The notes beneath the pieces are model-generated. The model made no database searches. It was given only the letters and a program-made list of their open reading frames with translations, and was not told the DNA's origin. A DNA stretch of 64,000 nt from Trichoplax sp. H2 (Eukaryota; Placozoa; Uniplacotomia; Trichoplacea). The translations under genes and the position numbers were made by a program. Where the stretch lies: assembly GCA_003344405.1 (NCBI GenBank), contig NOWV01000077.1, positions 186,001 to 250,000 of the forward strand, given 5' to 3'. This document shows, in pieces, positions 1 through 13,398 of this stretch (the stretch's first letter is position 1; every line of letters starts with the position of its first letter).

Positions 1-975
1 GAATACGCTGTTACATTTAAAAATTTATAACAAAAGACTAAATAAATAGTAATTGATTGAAACAATTTTTACGCTATGTCGACGTCCGAATATTTCAAAG
101 TATCATAAATATAGCTGACTGTTTTCTCGCTTTACTACTATTTTACAGTAAACATCTTTTATTCTGAAATACAGTGAAATTCTCTAGGCTATCAATGAAA
201 ACTGACCGTTTTCAGTGCACGTTGATAATTACTAATTCGAGCCAAGGCAAATAATAAAGAAATATACCGGTAAGCTGTCTTTACTTACTGCTGTTAGGTT
301 GCACCGTTGCTTTTAGGTGATCCTTCGTAACTAAAAGACTATCTCTGTAATTTACTTTAAGCAAGGTTTGCTACTGCTGTAATTCCAAATTACGCGTAGT
401 GTAGCAATGTAATATTATCTTATGGTAGCCATAAGCCTTAATCAACTGCAACATTCAGTGTGTCTAAAAATATTAAGGCAGATGATTAGATAGGTTATTT
501 CACTGAATGATGTTAAGCATTCACTGAGAGATGAGACACTATAACATACAAAGTACAGCATTTAATAGCTCAGTTCTTAATTCCTGTCGTTGCTAACTGT
601 TACAGTGTTAAATACTGTATTACAGTAGAAATAACTATGTTAGGATAATTCTGTTAGACTATCCTTATTTAGTTAACTTATAATTTGGATATACTGTGTT
701 TTAATATAGCACCGACTTTTTATGACAGTGACACTTATACACATACTGAAATTAATAGTTATAATAGGGAATGCAAATTATCTACTTACAGTTCGAATCA
801 TTGTGATTGTAATTTACTTATGGTAGACTGTAAATTATCATGGAAATGTTCCGTGATAGGACGTATCGTAATCTGACTATTCTGTATTAGTCATTACATG
901 TCTATGTTCGTAAATACTGTTGTCTGCATTAAGGGAGCAGTAGCTAAAATTAATATCTAATTCAGTAAATGATTC
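1..975. other. Intergenic sequence left of the first GPCR
   Basis: AT-rich sequence in which I see no supported gene. The 63-codon open frame at 685-876 shows no family features and is probably chance. About 600-965 is recognisably similar to 29,755-30,035 at the other end of the receptor cluster. Confidence 0.6.
600..965 (+). repeat. Cluster-edge repeat, left copy
   Basis: This segment aligns by eye, in the same orientation, with 29,755-30,035. Shared stretches include TATGTTAGGATAATT, GATTGTAATTTACTTATGGTAGA (TTATTGTAACTTGCTTATGGTAGA in the other copy), TGGAAATGTTCC and TTGTATTAGTCATTA. Insertions and substitutions separate the copies, so the duplication is not recent. It lies directly 3-prime of the gap-truncated GPCR. 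Confidence 0.75.
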
Positions 976-995
976 NNNNNNNNNNNNNNNNNNNN
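976..995. other. Assembly gap (20 N)
   Basis: Run of 20 N, a placeholder of unknown true length. It falls inside a GPCR reading frame and removes everything after transmembrane segment 4. The sequence to its left shows no receptor remnant, so the real gap must hold at least about 550 bases of coding sequence if the gene is intact. Confidence 0.95.
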
Positions 996-1462
996 ATAGG
1001 AGCGTTATTAGCTGCTGATATAATCCATATTGCAATTTCGCCTACTACAAGTACGTAAACCTTGTAGTTGCGATAAAACGACGATAAAGGCCTAACGATA
1101 ATAAAATATCGATCGATACCAATTGAGCATAAATTCATCATGGAAACTCCAAATGATGCCCATAGAAAAAAGAATACTGTTCGGCACATGAAGTTACCTT
1201 CATCATAATCTAGATTACCTCTAAAAATTTGAGAGTAGACCCCTAACGATGTGATTGTCGATATAATATCGGATACAACGGAAACACACATTAATCTATA
1301 AGTTGTCTTTCGAAAACGCTTATCAAAGATGAAGATACAAAGTATGAATAAATTAATAATTAACCCAAACCCGAATATCGGGATACTAACAAGAGCAGCA
1401 TATTGATAAATTTGCGTCAATGTGTGTAAGGAGATACTATCACTACTTGAGGCATTGATCAT
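996..1462 (-). CDS. Class A (rhodopsin-like) GPCR, 3-prime part lost in gap
   Basis: Partial intronless receptor of about 155 codons, starting at the ATG at 1462-1460 and running into the gap. It has an N-glycosylation site near the start (N3-A-S). TM1 carries the conserved Asn of the GLIIN motif, TM2 carries the VVSD aspartate, C93 sits at the start of TM3 (usual disulfide partner of ECL2), and GIDRY at about 115-119 is the DRY motif for G-protein coupling. The frame ends in TM4. Relatives on the same strand at 6.2-7.2, 13.4-14.4, 16.4-17.4 and 21.9-22.9 kb share the TM1-ICL1 pattern (a short ICL1 with KTTY). Ligand unknown. Whether the gene is whole cannot be judged because of the gap. Confidence 0.85.
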
Positions 1463-4400
1463 ATTTAAGAAGATATTGATAAAATTTTACTGACAGCTTG
1501 AAAGAATGACTGAATAGCTTGAATAGAATAGTATGACAGAGTGTTAATCCGGTCTTTAAAATCGTCAGCCAAACATTTTAAAGGGAAAATTTGTTTTTAA
1601 AATTTAATAATGCTCCAAACATTATACTACGCTAGTAATTGTACAACAAGCGCATAAATTTTCACCATAAATTTCAAATTATTGCACACCATGGAAAGTT
1701 GAAAAGTTACTTAATCCGATATCGTTCACTAATAGTATCAGCCTAAAATGAACCAGCCAAGTAATTTATTCTGGCTTTCTTCTTAAATGTCCTGATTGTA
1801 GCATATATGGAATAGCCTATCCTTCAAACTCGAAATGAAATTTTTATAGTTAGCTTAAAATATCAGACTTAACTTACTTGTAGACTAATAGATCATTGAT
1901 ATGGAAGAAATTATTTCCATTTATAATCGTACTACAATTGGCAGTATTTCTTATCTTTAACTTAATCATTTTAGGACTGTCTCTTACTGTTTTGAAACGC
2001 TGTAATAGTTAATGCAATGATCTTCATTTATATTAGCTAACCTTTCTTATTATCACTAATAAATTGTATTATTTATCAAAGTTATATTCCTTAAACCAGC
2101 TTAAAATCACATATTATCAAATTAATGTAAGCATGGTATTCATTACAGGGAAAGAAATAAAATCGTGTAATTCTTCGAATTTAATCTAGAATACAAACTT
2201 TCTACTTGTATACCGCAAATTACAGTCTAGCTTATACAAAACTGCAAAATTCAGAGCATTCGCTGCTAGAGCTATAAAGAAGAATTGCTACTGATCTCTC
2301 TGGGATTGTACAATAGTTACAGCAATAAGCTGCCTCAGTCAAATATTATATCTTAACCTATCTAGGATATGCATGCTCATAAATGAGCGCTATTTCTTAG
2401 CAATAGTATACAAATAGTAATTAAACTGTTGTAAACAAATTAAGCACATTGTACTGTTTTATCGTACTCCTTTAAGGTAAATACAATCTCAGTTAATTCT
2501 AAAGGCACTATTTTATTTACAACAATTCTAAAGAAACTATTTTCTTTGATACGATTTAGTTATAATTTTAATTTATACGGCATACTATATTGGAAATCTT
2601 CATAACATTGAATTATCCTTTATCATTTATGGTATCAAAAACATGATCGGATAACAAAATCAATCAATTTTATTTAGTATTAGGAAATAATAATTACGCT
2701 TTATGAATAGCAAGTTGAGTGTTACTTTAGCAAAAAAAATATACATCAGGGTAACTGATTACTTTAGTACAGATAGATTAGATTTCTAATAGTACATATT
2801 ACTGTTACGAAGACTAAGATTTCGATAAAAGTTTATGACATCAGAGTATTCAAATTACAATTCGAACTGATTTAGACCTTGAAATGATATATCGAATTAA
2901 GGGCAATAATTAATTACTATACCGTGGCTAAGGCTATCTGATCTACTATATGTCTAACTGATGTAATAATTACCGAAGTTAAAGTGTCTTAATTTTAGTT
3001 CAGGCTAAGAAGACTAGACTGAAAGTATTTGCTTGTAGTAATAAATAACATTCAAGTTCCAAGAAAACTGTTATTCATAACGCGTCCGTTATAATTGTAT
3101 TAGTCTAGACTATATGGCGTTAACGATTAGGAATTTACCAATAAAGTATAAAGAAATTCCTTATGTAACAGTTACTGACTTTGGAATTGACGATAGGACT
3201 ATGTAAATGTATTTAGCTATAGAAGAGTGTTAGAGTAGCAGCGAAAGCTTACATAGTATAAAGACAATTTGTATCATAATTATGGTTGTGACATACTGAT
3301 AAATATAGTAATACAAAAGGAACGAGTTTATTAAATTTTTGTATCGATATATCTATAAATTTGCATATACATCATTTATGCGTATTTTAACAGCGTCTAA
3401 GTTTTTCAATGACTGGTAGTCGTGATTTTCTTAAGTGGGTTTTCATGCCTAATCCCATTAACGATTATTGTCCTACTATGAAAATACAGACAACAATTCT
3501 TACGTTTTCAATCATGTCATGAAGTAATGGATTTATCCTTGAATTTGAAGTATGATTCGCCTTCGACCTAATTAAATGAAATTAGGTAGTGGTCTAGCGT
3601 TAGCTGTCTGAATTCCTACATTTCTCATAACTCAAAGCGGTAATAAATGTACAGGTACACCAGTAATATTAGCTCCATATGTATCTTACAAAATCTTCGC
3701 AAATAATTTTCGTGCCTTAAAAAATACCATTAATGAGAACTGACAAGATATCTTAGATGATTCTAGCGCTTATATGAGTAGCGCAAGATTAGTTGTTTAC
3801 TCCTTAAATTACGCAACAAAAAGAATAAATTTTTATTTAGAAATGCAATAGCCACATGAACTCATCCTTTTAGTAATACCGAATTTACTTACCAAAGTAA
3901 CAACTTTTAACGTAATTTTATTTAGAGCAGCAACATCTACAAAATAATATTATAGAAGTTACCTTCGCTTAGCTATCCATTATGCTCCTCTTTATAATAG
4001 TACGGGTATCAATTGAATGATTCTTTATTTCCTTTATCATGTATAATAGAAATCCGCATTCATTTACTGGATTGTAACATTTATGGGAATAATTGCAATT
4101 TTAGTTCGAGGCAGATTTTTTGTGACGAGATAGACAAAAAATTTTTCATAAAACTTATAAAACTTCCAAGATTTATTTATTCTATATCAGCTCTTTCTAC
4201 TTATCCACGGCATATAGCAGCGTAACATATATACTATTGTATTAATATGATTTAAAACTAGTAGAATATCCTATTGCTTATACTTTAATTAAGTTTAATG
4301 GCCCTAGCTATACCAGTTCAATAGTCAACTGTTACTAGCGTCAATAATGACTAATATTGCTAATCAACATTTCCTTATATTAGTAACTCAACAATACCCA

Positions 4401-6186
4401 ATACTATTAATTCATCCATATCAAATATGGCTGTATCACCACAATTAGTATGCAGGCTATTGGGAAAATATTCAAATTTTGCGGCTTTCTTAACCATAGT
4501 GGTCTCTGCTTTAAACTGAATTTATTTCTTTTAAATATAATGTTCATAAACCAAATCCGATCTGCCTTTATTTAGGAATTTTTTAGGATGCATTTTTGCC
4601 ACATCTATTTGCTAATGAAGTGAATTACTCTCGGTGCAGCAATAACGATTAAACACTTAGCTATAGATGATCATTTGCACTCTAACACAGAGTATTTCAC
4701 AAGCTGAGGCTGGCAGTTAATAGAGCATAACATTGCTATATCTTTATTTCTTAGAGATAACTTGAAATTATTTGAAAAATTATCCTAGAAATCATTTGCT
4801 CGTCAATAGCCAAAGAGTATTCGTTATCTTTAGCGATAATCACAATAATATCATAGTTCTGCAGTTTACTAACCATTATTGTACATCAAAAACAAAATTT
4901 AAAAATTGTGCAGAAGTTATTATTAATTTCAGCATTATTTAGACCAATCGAAGATCATACCATGACATTATCGAAATGATAAACTTTCTACCTAAGTTTA
5001 TCAATAAACCTCGACGTAAATGAATTTCATAAATTATTATTGCAAGCACTTATTAACTGAGAAAGTATTCTTGATATCATACTATTATTGAGATAGTAAT
5101 AAGTTATAGCATTTTGTTAAGCTTTTTATTAAAAAATTGTAATGATATCTGACATTTATACGATGTTATAGCTAGTTGGATTTGCTATTGTATTTTTTTA
5201 CTGAGGAATAAAATTAAGAGTGATCAACAATATACTTTGCTACCAACTACGATTGCTACTTGAAGCTTGAGAAGGACAATTTCATTGATATAATCGATTT
5301 CTAATACCTTACTAACAAGATCATGCAAAGGGTAGAATGTTCATTAAAGTAACCAGAATATCGTTCGCCATAATTTGGAAACCTCTTTATTATTGTTATA
5401 AAGACTTTATGTCTTATAACATTATCAACAAGCATCTTCGATTAAGAATCATTTATATTCCTTCGATTCTCGCTAAATTGCCATATATACAGCGATTTAG
5501 TTATTATTTAATGCCAAGCTTATGTTTTTAATCATAGAATAAGTATGTAATAGTCATAGATTTATGCAATATCATGTATAGAATACGTTTATATTTCTTA
5601 TTGAAAGCAAATGGTATTTTATACGAAATAGGATTGCAAGCATTATTGCTGAATGTGAATGAAATCTTGCTAAATGTTTTTCTACGAACAAGAATACACC
5701 AGCAGATACGCATACCTAAAATACATTCTTAATTTAGCTTTTAACCTTACATGATCATATTTAATTCATACTATATATAATTACTTCTATATCTCAAGCT
5801 AAACTGTATTAATAGCGTGAATTTAATCGAGCTTATCGCTAAAGTATTTTAATAACAAGATAATAACAGAAAAATGCGCTCGTAACCTATGTAGATATTA
5901 AAAAAAAGGCAACGATAATAACTCAATCTTCAATAAATATTCCTATATTTTGCATAGTTATAGCAGTATACAGCATAAAGTACCCGGTATTCTTTCAGTA
6001 ATCGAATTAATAAGCCCAGAATAATTGACAAGAGTAAAATCTCTAATTTCATCGAACAGATCAAGGTAAAATCTATTTCAGCCATTTAACGTAGCACGTA
6101 AATTGATATATTTTACTTTGGGCTTAAGTACACATATCATATGTAATCTTTGGTAGCGTTGCTGCCTATGTTGAACACTTTTACAG
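1463..6186. other. Intergenic sequence between GPCR genes 1 and 2
   Basis: About 4.7 kb of AT-rich sequence. Short open frames at 4013-4225, 5337-5531 and 5528-5713 show no domains or splice-supported extension, and I regard them as chance. No RNA gene or clear repeat array was recognised. Confidence 0.5.
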
Positions 6187-7200
6187 TCAAATATTGCCTA
6201 CTGACGCGGTCACAGTTATTTGAGTAACAGAAGATCTTCTATCGCCATCTTGACATGGTAGCATTCGACGAAATAAAGTAAAAAATCGCTTTCTCACTTT
6301 CAAATCGAACTTGAGATACAACAATGGGTTGAGGATAACTATTGATGTAGTGATTATCACGGTAAAAAAAGAAAGTAGAAAATTAACTATACTTTTCTGA
6401 CGGATCATAAATGTGGACTGGCGTGTAATAGCCATACCAATAATATTGGCAAAGTAGGGCCAGCCAAGTGCAATGTAAGAGACGGAAATCCAAATCAACA
6501 TATTAATAAATCGTTTCTTTTTCAACTGTCCTTGTATAGCCCGATCATGAAGTACTTTTCCAGGTCGAATATACGACTTTTGGAAAGAAATTATTTTACC
6601 GTAAATAATTAAAATAACAAAAGTTGGAATTATAAATATGATAAATGTTTTAACAATTATATAAAGTGATACAGATGGTGTTATGTTAGGAATATCACAC
6701 AGCAAAGTATCATTACGATTAACTCCTACAAAAATGAAAACAGGTATATTAACAGCGATTGCAATTAGCCAAATGATAATTTCACTTAAGACCAGTATAT
6801 GTTTTTTGTATATACGATAAAACAACGACAGAGGTTTAACAATATTAAAATAGCGATCAATACCAACTAAGCATAGATTCATCATAGAAACTGTAAATGA
6901 TGCAAATAGAAAATATAACACCAATTGGCACATTATTGTACCTCCTCGATAATTTAAATTGCGATCGACGATTAATATGTATCCAGCTAGTGATGTTATA
7001 GTCGATATGATGTCGGATACAAAAGAAATCCGTATCAGTTTATAAGTAGTACTTCGAAAATACCTCTCGTAGCTAAGCAGATAAAAAATAGCTACATTGA
7101 TGAAGAGTCCGAAAATAAAAATTGGAATACCAGCAATCGCAGCCAATCGATAAATTTGTGTCGATATATGTCTAGTTGAATCGATGGAATGATTGTCCAT
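6187..7200 (-). CDS. Class A (rhodopsin-like) GPCR, intact, intronless
   Basis: Complete seven-transmembrane receptor of 337 residues in one exon, with the ATG at 7200-7198. TM1 spans about 18-43 (GLFIN), TM2 has VSD at 61-63, C91 precedes TM3, and DRY is at 115-117. ECL2 has NDTLLC, whose Cys (about 168) should pair with C91. TM5 has IIPTF with the conserved Pro and a downstream YGK. TM7 has NPLLY at 291-295, followed by a KFDLKVRKR helix-8-like segment and a tail of about 40 residues. TM6 reads GWPYF, so the usual CWxP toggle motif is altered: Trp directly precedes Pro. TM7 has no retinal lysine, so it is not an opsin. ICL3 contains SYIRPGKVL, a family signature here. Ligand and G protein are unknown; short loops fit a small-ligand or peptide receptor. 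Confidence 0.93.
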   Translation of the reverse strand: MDNHSIDSTRHISTQIYRLAAIAGIPIFIFGLFINVAIFYLLSYERYFRSTTYKLIRISFVSDIISTITSLAGYILIVDRNLNYRGGTIMCQLVLYFLFASFTVSMMNLCLVGIDRYFNIVKPLSLFYRIYKKHILVLSEIIIWLIAIAVNIPVFIFVGVNRNDTLLCDIPNITPSVSLYIIVKTFIIFIIPTFVILIIYGKIISFQKSYIRPGKVLHDRAIQGQLKKKRFINMLIWISVSYIALGWPYFANIIGMAITRQSTFMIRQKSIVNFLLSFFTVIITTSIVILNPLLYLKFDLKVRKRFFTLFRRMLPCQDGDRRSSVTQITVTASVGNI

Positions 7201-10200
7201 GTTTTCTTTATTAGCCTTTTAAGTAAACTTAATAGAACTAATTTCAATACTAATATTTCCAACGGTATAATTTGTAATATGATACTTCGTCCAGTGGCAT
7301 AGCCGTGTATCCAAATCGATCTAGACGATTGGTATAGTGTCTATGATTAGGCCAGCCAATATTTCAATGTATTTTGCACTTTCTCTGTCGTCACAATTTC
7401 AATCGTAGCCGTTACTGATATGCCAAATCACCAGCTGCAGCGGCTTTTATCCCCATAATTCCCTCATTGAAGCCTTTCATTAATTATAAACCATCCAATT
7501 AGATAAACGTATATAATTAAAATAGATAGCTTTCAAACTATGAAACAAAAATTGACGAAATTACACCTATAAGCAGTAGAAACTTTGTATTCATAAACAT
7601 TTTGCTTAATCCTCCATTGATGGCTTCTATAATATCTGTAACTATTCGAATTAGCTGGCGAATTTAGCAGCATGTAATTAATGAAAAAGTTGCAAAATGT
7701 GTACTTTTAATTTAGCGTGCTTGGTTTATGACAATACCTACATTTTTCCTACTGAATCGCCTTTTGTAAACGATTACAATATATCCAAATAGGCAAGCAA
7801 AGATAATAATTAGTTAACTTTTAATCAAAAACAAAGGGTAACCAAATTGAAGTTATAATTATAAGTAAAGATTGTAGTACATGCTTATACATACTGTATA
7901 GTGAAACAGAAAAGATTAAATTTACATCTCTAATTTTAACAATTTTACAATAGATTATCTATAATAATAGTGATGGGTAAGTATTGTTAGCCAAGATACC
8001 ATGCTAGTTCTCGACACCATTATTCCAACTTATCAATAACATCAAAATATAAGAGATTGGATGGGGTTTTGTTTCTCTCGATATCAAAATGAAGAAAATA
8101 AATGATTCAAGTTTTTAATTACGTATGCGGATATCAAGCATTAGACAATAATAGGCTTTAACAATCAAACTGTTACATTACTAACGTCATTTGAAATAAC
8201 TTGAACTATGGCAACGATGCATAAATGATGCAAATATGGATATAAATCATTCATTATAAACAGCGATTGTTATTATAAATAATACAATGAATAAATAAAT
8301 ACTAATTTATTAAATTCAGCCGCTTGGGGGAGAAAATTCAATAATATAGTAAAAATATTATAGTAAGAACTTTCATTTATAACCGATAAATAGGTTAATA
8401 AGAGTATATTTTGAGACATATTTGCTACAGATAGAATCATGTTTCATGACATTAAATTCTACGAATTAGGAATTAAAATTACCTTATAACGAAATTTACT
8501 CGATACTATTGAACTTTGATTCATCAAGAGCTGGCTTACTACTCGAGTTTAATAGAAACAATAAGAATTATAGAACATCTTGTCATAAAGTTATTTAATG
8601 CTTAGAAATAACCTTACTTTTGTTAGATACGACATATTGTGCTTGAAAAATGTTGGTGATGGCATATACCCATTTATAGTCATGCTTTGCTTAGTATCCT
8701 CATTTCAAGTAGACTTCGCTGATTTTTAAAACTCTACCCATTTTAGTTTACTGATTTTAACGCAATGTAGCTATAACTTTAATATAAACTTTAGAAATTT
8801 ATAGATTAGTCTTGTAAGGGACTGGTGGTTACTATGGCCTCTTGACAATGGGATATATTCGATGTTTTAGAGTCCATTTGCTGGCAGATAGCGAGGACAG
8901 GCAGACTCTAATAAAGTCGCGGTTGTTTTCTCTCTCCTGACCTTGATATTTTCGTATCTGATAAATTTAATTTACTGTTATTTAAAGATTCCACAAGCAA
9001 GTTATACATACCAATAAAGTCTATTTTTAAAAGTTTGTACGGTGCAAATTTACCTTTAAAATTTCTAGAGAAATTATGCAGAAAATACACGCACATTAAA
9101 TCTAAAGAAAGAATTATCATGACTCAATAACCATCTTATAACAGCAATACATTCAATCGAGATTAATTTAAAAGTCGCAGTTTAGTTCAAAAGAATAGCT
9201 TGAAAAGGTAGAATTAGCTCTCGAACAAATTTTTAGCAAACTTCATTTGTCCTAGCTTCACAGAGCTGTCAATAACATCAAAAAAACTGTTAAACTAGAT
9301 GAGCTAATCACGATATCTTTACGTATTTTAATATAAACTTCAGATAGTAACTAAATGCAGCTCCTTTACGGAGTTATTCATTAGTCTATTTCTACTCTCA
9401 GATTAAATAGCAATAGAATGTCAGGATTATGCATATAGCGACCAGATGTGTAGAACAAGGCTTTAATGGTGAAGATATCGTATTACAGGTAATTACTACC
9501 AAATTAAAATTAATTTCCAAACTTAATTAATAATCATAATATTGTTAATCTCAACATAAGCCAGAGCCAGAATTCCTTAATGAGCACTATCTGATCTTTT
9601 AACAGTTTCATAAATCGTAAATTAACAATTTTCTATCAAGCAGATTAACTTTCTTTATGGTATCAATGTTAGGCATTATTAATAAATAAGGCCTCGTACG
9701 CCGGAATGCGAGCGATAGTAAATTAATTTCCCGCCCGCTATTTGTTTTGATTATTCCTACAGAAGACCTGGTAGAGAAATATGAATATCAAGCTTTAAGG
9801 AAGTTAGTCAGGATTACCGTCATGACTGGAATTTAATTATATTTAATAATTTCCAGATTTACTATCGTGAATAGCTTACATGTGAAGCTGCTGATGAAAT
9901 TATAACTTACTAAGATTCATTCGCGCGTATTATCTCTCACTATCGCTAACCTATCATAAGCTTGATTAATACGATACTTGAAGAAAATTATTATCTTTTC
10001 GGAATCATTAATTATCATCTATGAGGAATTAAGAAGTTTTGGAGTTAATCTTATATATTAAAAATATCGTGCTACACATAGAATTTTTTTAAGTTTTGTT
10101 GTCTAGATCAATACGAACATTAAAATGTAATGTTACTGCATGATATTTAAATTTAATAATAGTTTTGGCCTTACATCACTATATGAATTTGAAATGATAA

Positions 10201-12441
10201 GCATAAAAGAACACATAACATCACCGCTAATCTTACAAGGTTCTTCAGACTGTTGTTATGCAGAAAACAATGCTGGACATAAATTAAAGCGAATAAAGAT
10301 CGCCTTGTCATTTAACAATTATTCTATCGTCTTAGCCATCTATTATAGCTCAATGTGTTTGTAATAAAGCAATAAAGTCTCTAATAGACATTTATAGAAA
10401 TTATTGTGTCTTTGACATCATATCTGTCCTTCCATTTACCAAGTTTGTGTGCAAAAAAAGATCGAAGACTGCCGATGGAAATGACGCAATTATTATAAAG
10501 CAAGGTATATTTGCGATCGTTTTATCACTTTCTTGTGCTCCCATTATGCATAATTATTAATCATTCATTATTATGGTTGAATATTCTAAGATATCATTAT
10601 CGGCACTTTTAATAGTAGCTGTCATATTATTATTAATCTTAGCTAACAAAAACTAGAAAATATTACTGCAGCAATTGTTTACTAAGCTATAGAAATCGTG
10701 AAACAAATCATTCCTATCAACTGTGCTTCTAGACAATAATGAATAAGTAGATACTTTGCTATTTATAATGCATTTCCAGTAAAATAAGTTAATAAATATC
10801 TCGTTCCAGTATTTTTAGAATATTATAATAAACCAGTCAGGGCAGCTCTTGAATAGCCTTATAGCCCAATAACAGAAAGATGAAATATTACTGAGCTAAA
10901 ATCTTGAGTGTGCTATAACAGATACCTACAGATTATAATAATTATCTGCCATAATATACACTCGCATATTTAATCACTATATAACTGTCTATTGAACTTT
11001 GTTAACGCTGTATTACTTTACTTTGCGAGCCAAATTTAAGTATAATAAGGCGCCAAAGCTGACAGAATTAGCTAGGTCAGACGAAGCTTGTAAATAATAA
11101 ATATTTTCATATATTTGTTCTATAGATCTTCATTTACCTCAATAAATATCCGTTAGTCCGTAACATACTTCAATGCATTATCTTGTCAGATTAATATACA
11201 CAGTAAGCTTTAGTTTTATCCGATTAAACAATATAAGACAACAAATTATGCTAGTAAACAAACTTTGGTTACTTGTGTATTATATAGGTTAGTTAGGACA
11301 GGTAAACCTGGATCATTGCGCGAATATTTGAATAGGACACATGTATAGGATAAGCTTACATCGAAATAGCACCAATATGAAATTTTATTCCCAAAATTCA
11401 TGTCGTCACTTTTTTATAACAAATTTCTACGATTTCTGAAAGTTATTAATAGCAATTCTTTAAACAGGTATATAAACTCGTCATTAATTACTATTTATTG
11501 CAAGGCTGGAATTTAATTAGATTGCTGATTCTGTCAATAAAATTGAACTCGGTTAGATTGTCTTCATGCAGCAACTTATAATAACTGCTTTGATTTATAT
11601 CATTTGCAGTATTGAAAATAATGGAGTTAGCTCAAAGATATTGGTAAAACCCCTATAGACCAAATAAAAGATGGCAATTGATGATCGATAAACATGATCT
11701 TTACTTGACCTCTGTATGACAGTAATTTTCCTAAAAATGTTGTAAGTACGATTGATAAAACTTAAAATCAGTCATCTAATCGGTAATTTTCTTTCACCTT
11801 TGAACTGAGTACTCCTTACCAATGTACAACTCGATCAATTAAGTAATTTCGGCTAACAATTGTAGGCAAGTGAGGATAAAGGAACAAATCTTAAGCCTAA
11901 ATTAGCTTCTTTTTATTCACATTTTATCCTACCTAAATAAATGGCATAAGAGTAAATATAAATCTTTATTCAAATATCGATTAGATCGATACAAAATTAT
12001 GAGAAACAACTATTTGGAGAAATAGTTAGCTACGTTGATCCTCGTGTTCACAGCTAGTTCTTTTGAACATTTTATTTTCAACTTGATGCTATAGATTAGA
12101 ATGATAATTAAAGATCATCTATTTTAGGTAAATTAGGTACAATTTCTAGAGATACGCATATAGAAAGTTGCAATGTAGTATTAGCTCTCAAAAAATTTAT
12201 CACCATTCTCAAACGGGTACAGCATCAATATTTCGAGTACTGAAGGTATATGCTAAGAAGAAAGTACCTTACATTATTACTGGACTAGTAATAAGATGAG
12301 TTTATTTTATCTTTGTATTCGTAATCAGAACCACTTGACCATCAGGGAAAGGTAATTGATTGCGAAACTTGTAATAAATTCTAGACACTAAGCTATAAAT
12401 TCAAATTACTTATTTTATTATATGCAAACCTGATACGGTAG

Positions 12442-12461
12442 CCATTTTCTTAAGAAAATGG
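12442..12461. repeat. Perfect 20-bp palindrome
   Basis: The 20 bases read identically on both strands, centred on TTAA (arm CCATTTTCTT). The symmetry stops at both ends. It could be a dimeric protein site or a chance AT-rich palindrome; nothing nearby decides this. Confidence 0.7.
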
Positions 12462-12639
12462 TTCATAAAATCATATAGGAATATAACTATGAGTGCTATA
12501 TCAATCTATAGTTGCAATAGCACAAATTTCAATCCTTCAAATACAGCCAATCCATAAGACAGAAGCAAATTAGTAAGTTATCCAAATCAACAGTCTAGTA
12601 TGTCGTTAAATGGAATATACGCGTATCCTACTAGAAATG

Positions 12640-13110
12640 ATACTAAAGTTTTGAATTAATAGTAGTAGTGGTATTAGGACTTTGCCTAAAAGAATAAACT
12701 AAAATAGATGTTTCTTTAATAGTTTTCAATCTACAACATAAGCAACAGAACAAGAAAACCACCGCAGTAAACTATTTTAGAAAACTTTGAAGTATTGAAT
12801 TAACGATAGTAGCGGCATTTGGACGTCAATCTGAGAGAATTAGCTAATATAGGCGTTTCTCTGATATTTTTCAATCAGCAAATTACGCTATAAAACAAGA
12901 AAACTACGTCAATATAAGATTTTAGAAAACTTTAAAAGGATTAAATCAATGGTATTAGTGAAATTAGGATGATAATCTGAGAGAATAAGCTAAATTAAGC
13001 GTTTCGCTAATAGTTTCCTATTTACAATACACGCAACAGAATTAAAAAAACTACGACGATGTAACATTTCAGAAAACTTTATAGAAATCTGGGCGTCAAT
13101 TTAGCAGGGG
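12640..13110 (+). repeat. Diverged tandem repeat, about 145-bp unit, about 3.3 copies
   Basis: The phrase TTTTAGAAAACTTT (or close variants) recurs at about 12,776, 12,921 and 13,068 (spacings 145 and 147), with a partial copy before it near 12,640. Each unit also carries a GAGAAT(A/T)AGCTAA-like segment, a GCGTTTC(T/G)CT segment and AACAAGAAAAC or a close variant. Copies are clearly diverged. It lies downstream of the GPCR at 13,399-14,403 and has no coding character. Confidence 0.8.
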
Positions 13111-13398
13111 AAAGTTAGCAAAGATGTTCTTCTATTTGGTGTAGTCTATAAGAATTCATAAAATCCATTGTTGAAAACCTACTTAAATTGACTTCAATGG
13201 ACTTTTCTGTAGCACAATGAGATTAATATAATTTTTGTGGCTAATTAATTGTTAGTACTAAAACTTCTAATTAAGAAGTCTATGAATATACAGCCGTCGT
13301 AAACATACCTAACCACAAGATAGACTTTATTCGTACATTAGGCAATGCCAGTACAATTTTGTATAAGCAGCATGAGCAAATGAAATATTTAAGTGTGA

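Larger units (their letters stand above)
7201..13398. other. Long intergenic stretch between GPCR genes 2 and 3
   Basis: About 6.2 kb, the largest gap in the cluster between recognisable receptors. No receptor relic or conserved frame was recognised. The open frames at 8908-9120 and 10140-10364 lack domains. A 145-bp tandem array lies at about 12,640-13,110 and a perfect 20-bp palindrome at 12,442-12,461. Confidence 0.5.

Noticed and set aside
8908-9120. 70-codon minus-strand frame in the large intergenic region
   Set aside because: No domain, no supporting splice sites, typical length for chance in AT-rich DNA.
10140-10364. 74-codon plus-strand frame
   Set aside because: No recognisable motif and no conserved neighbour; not supported.
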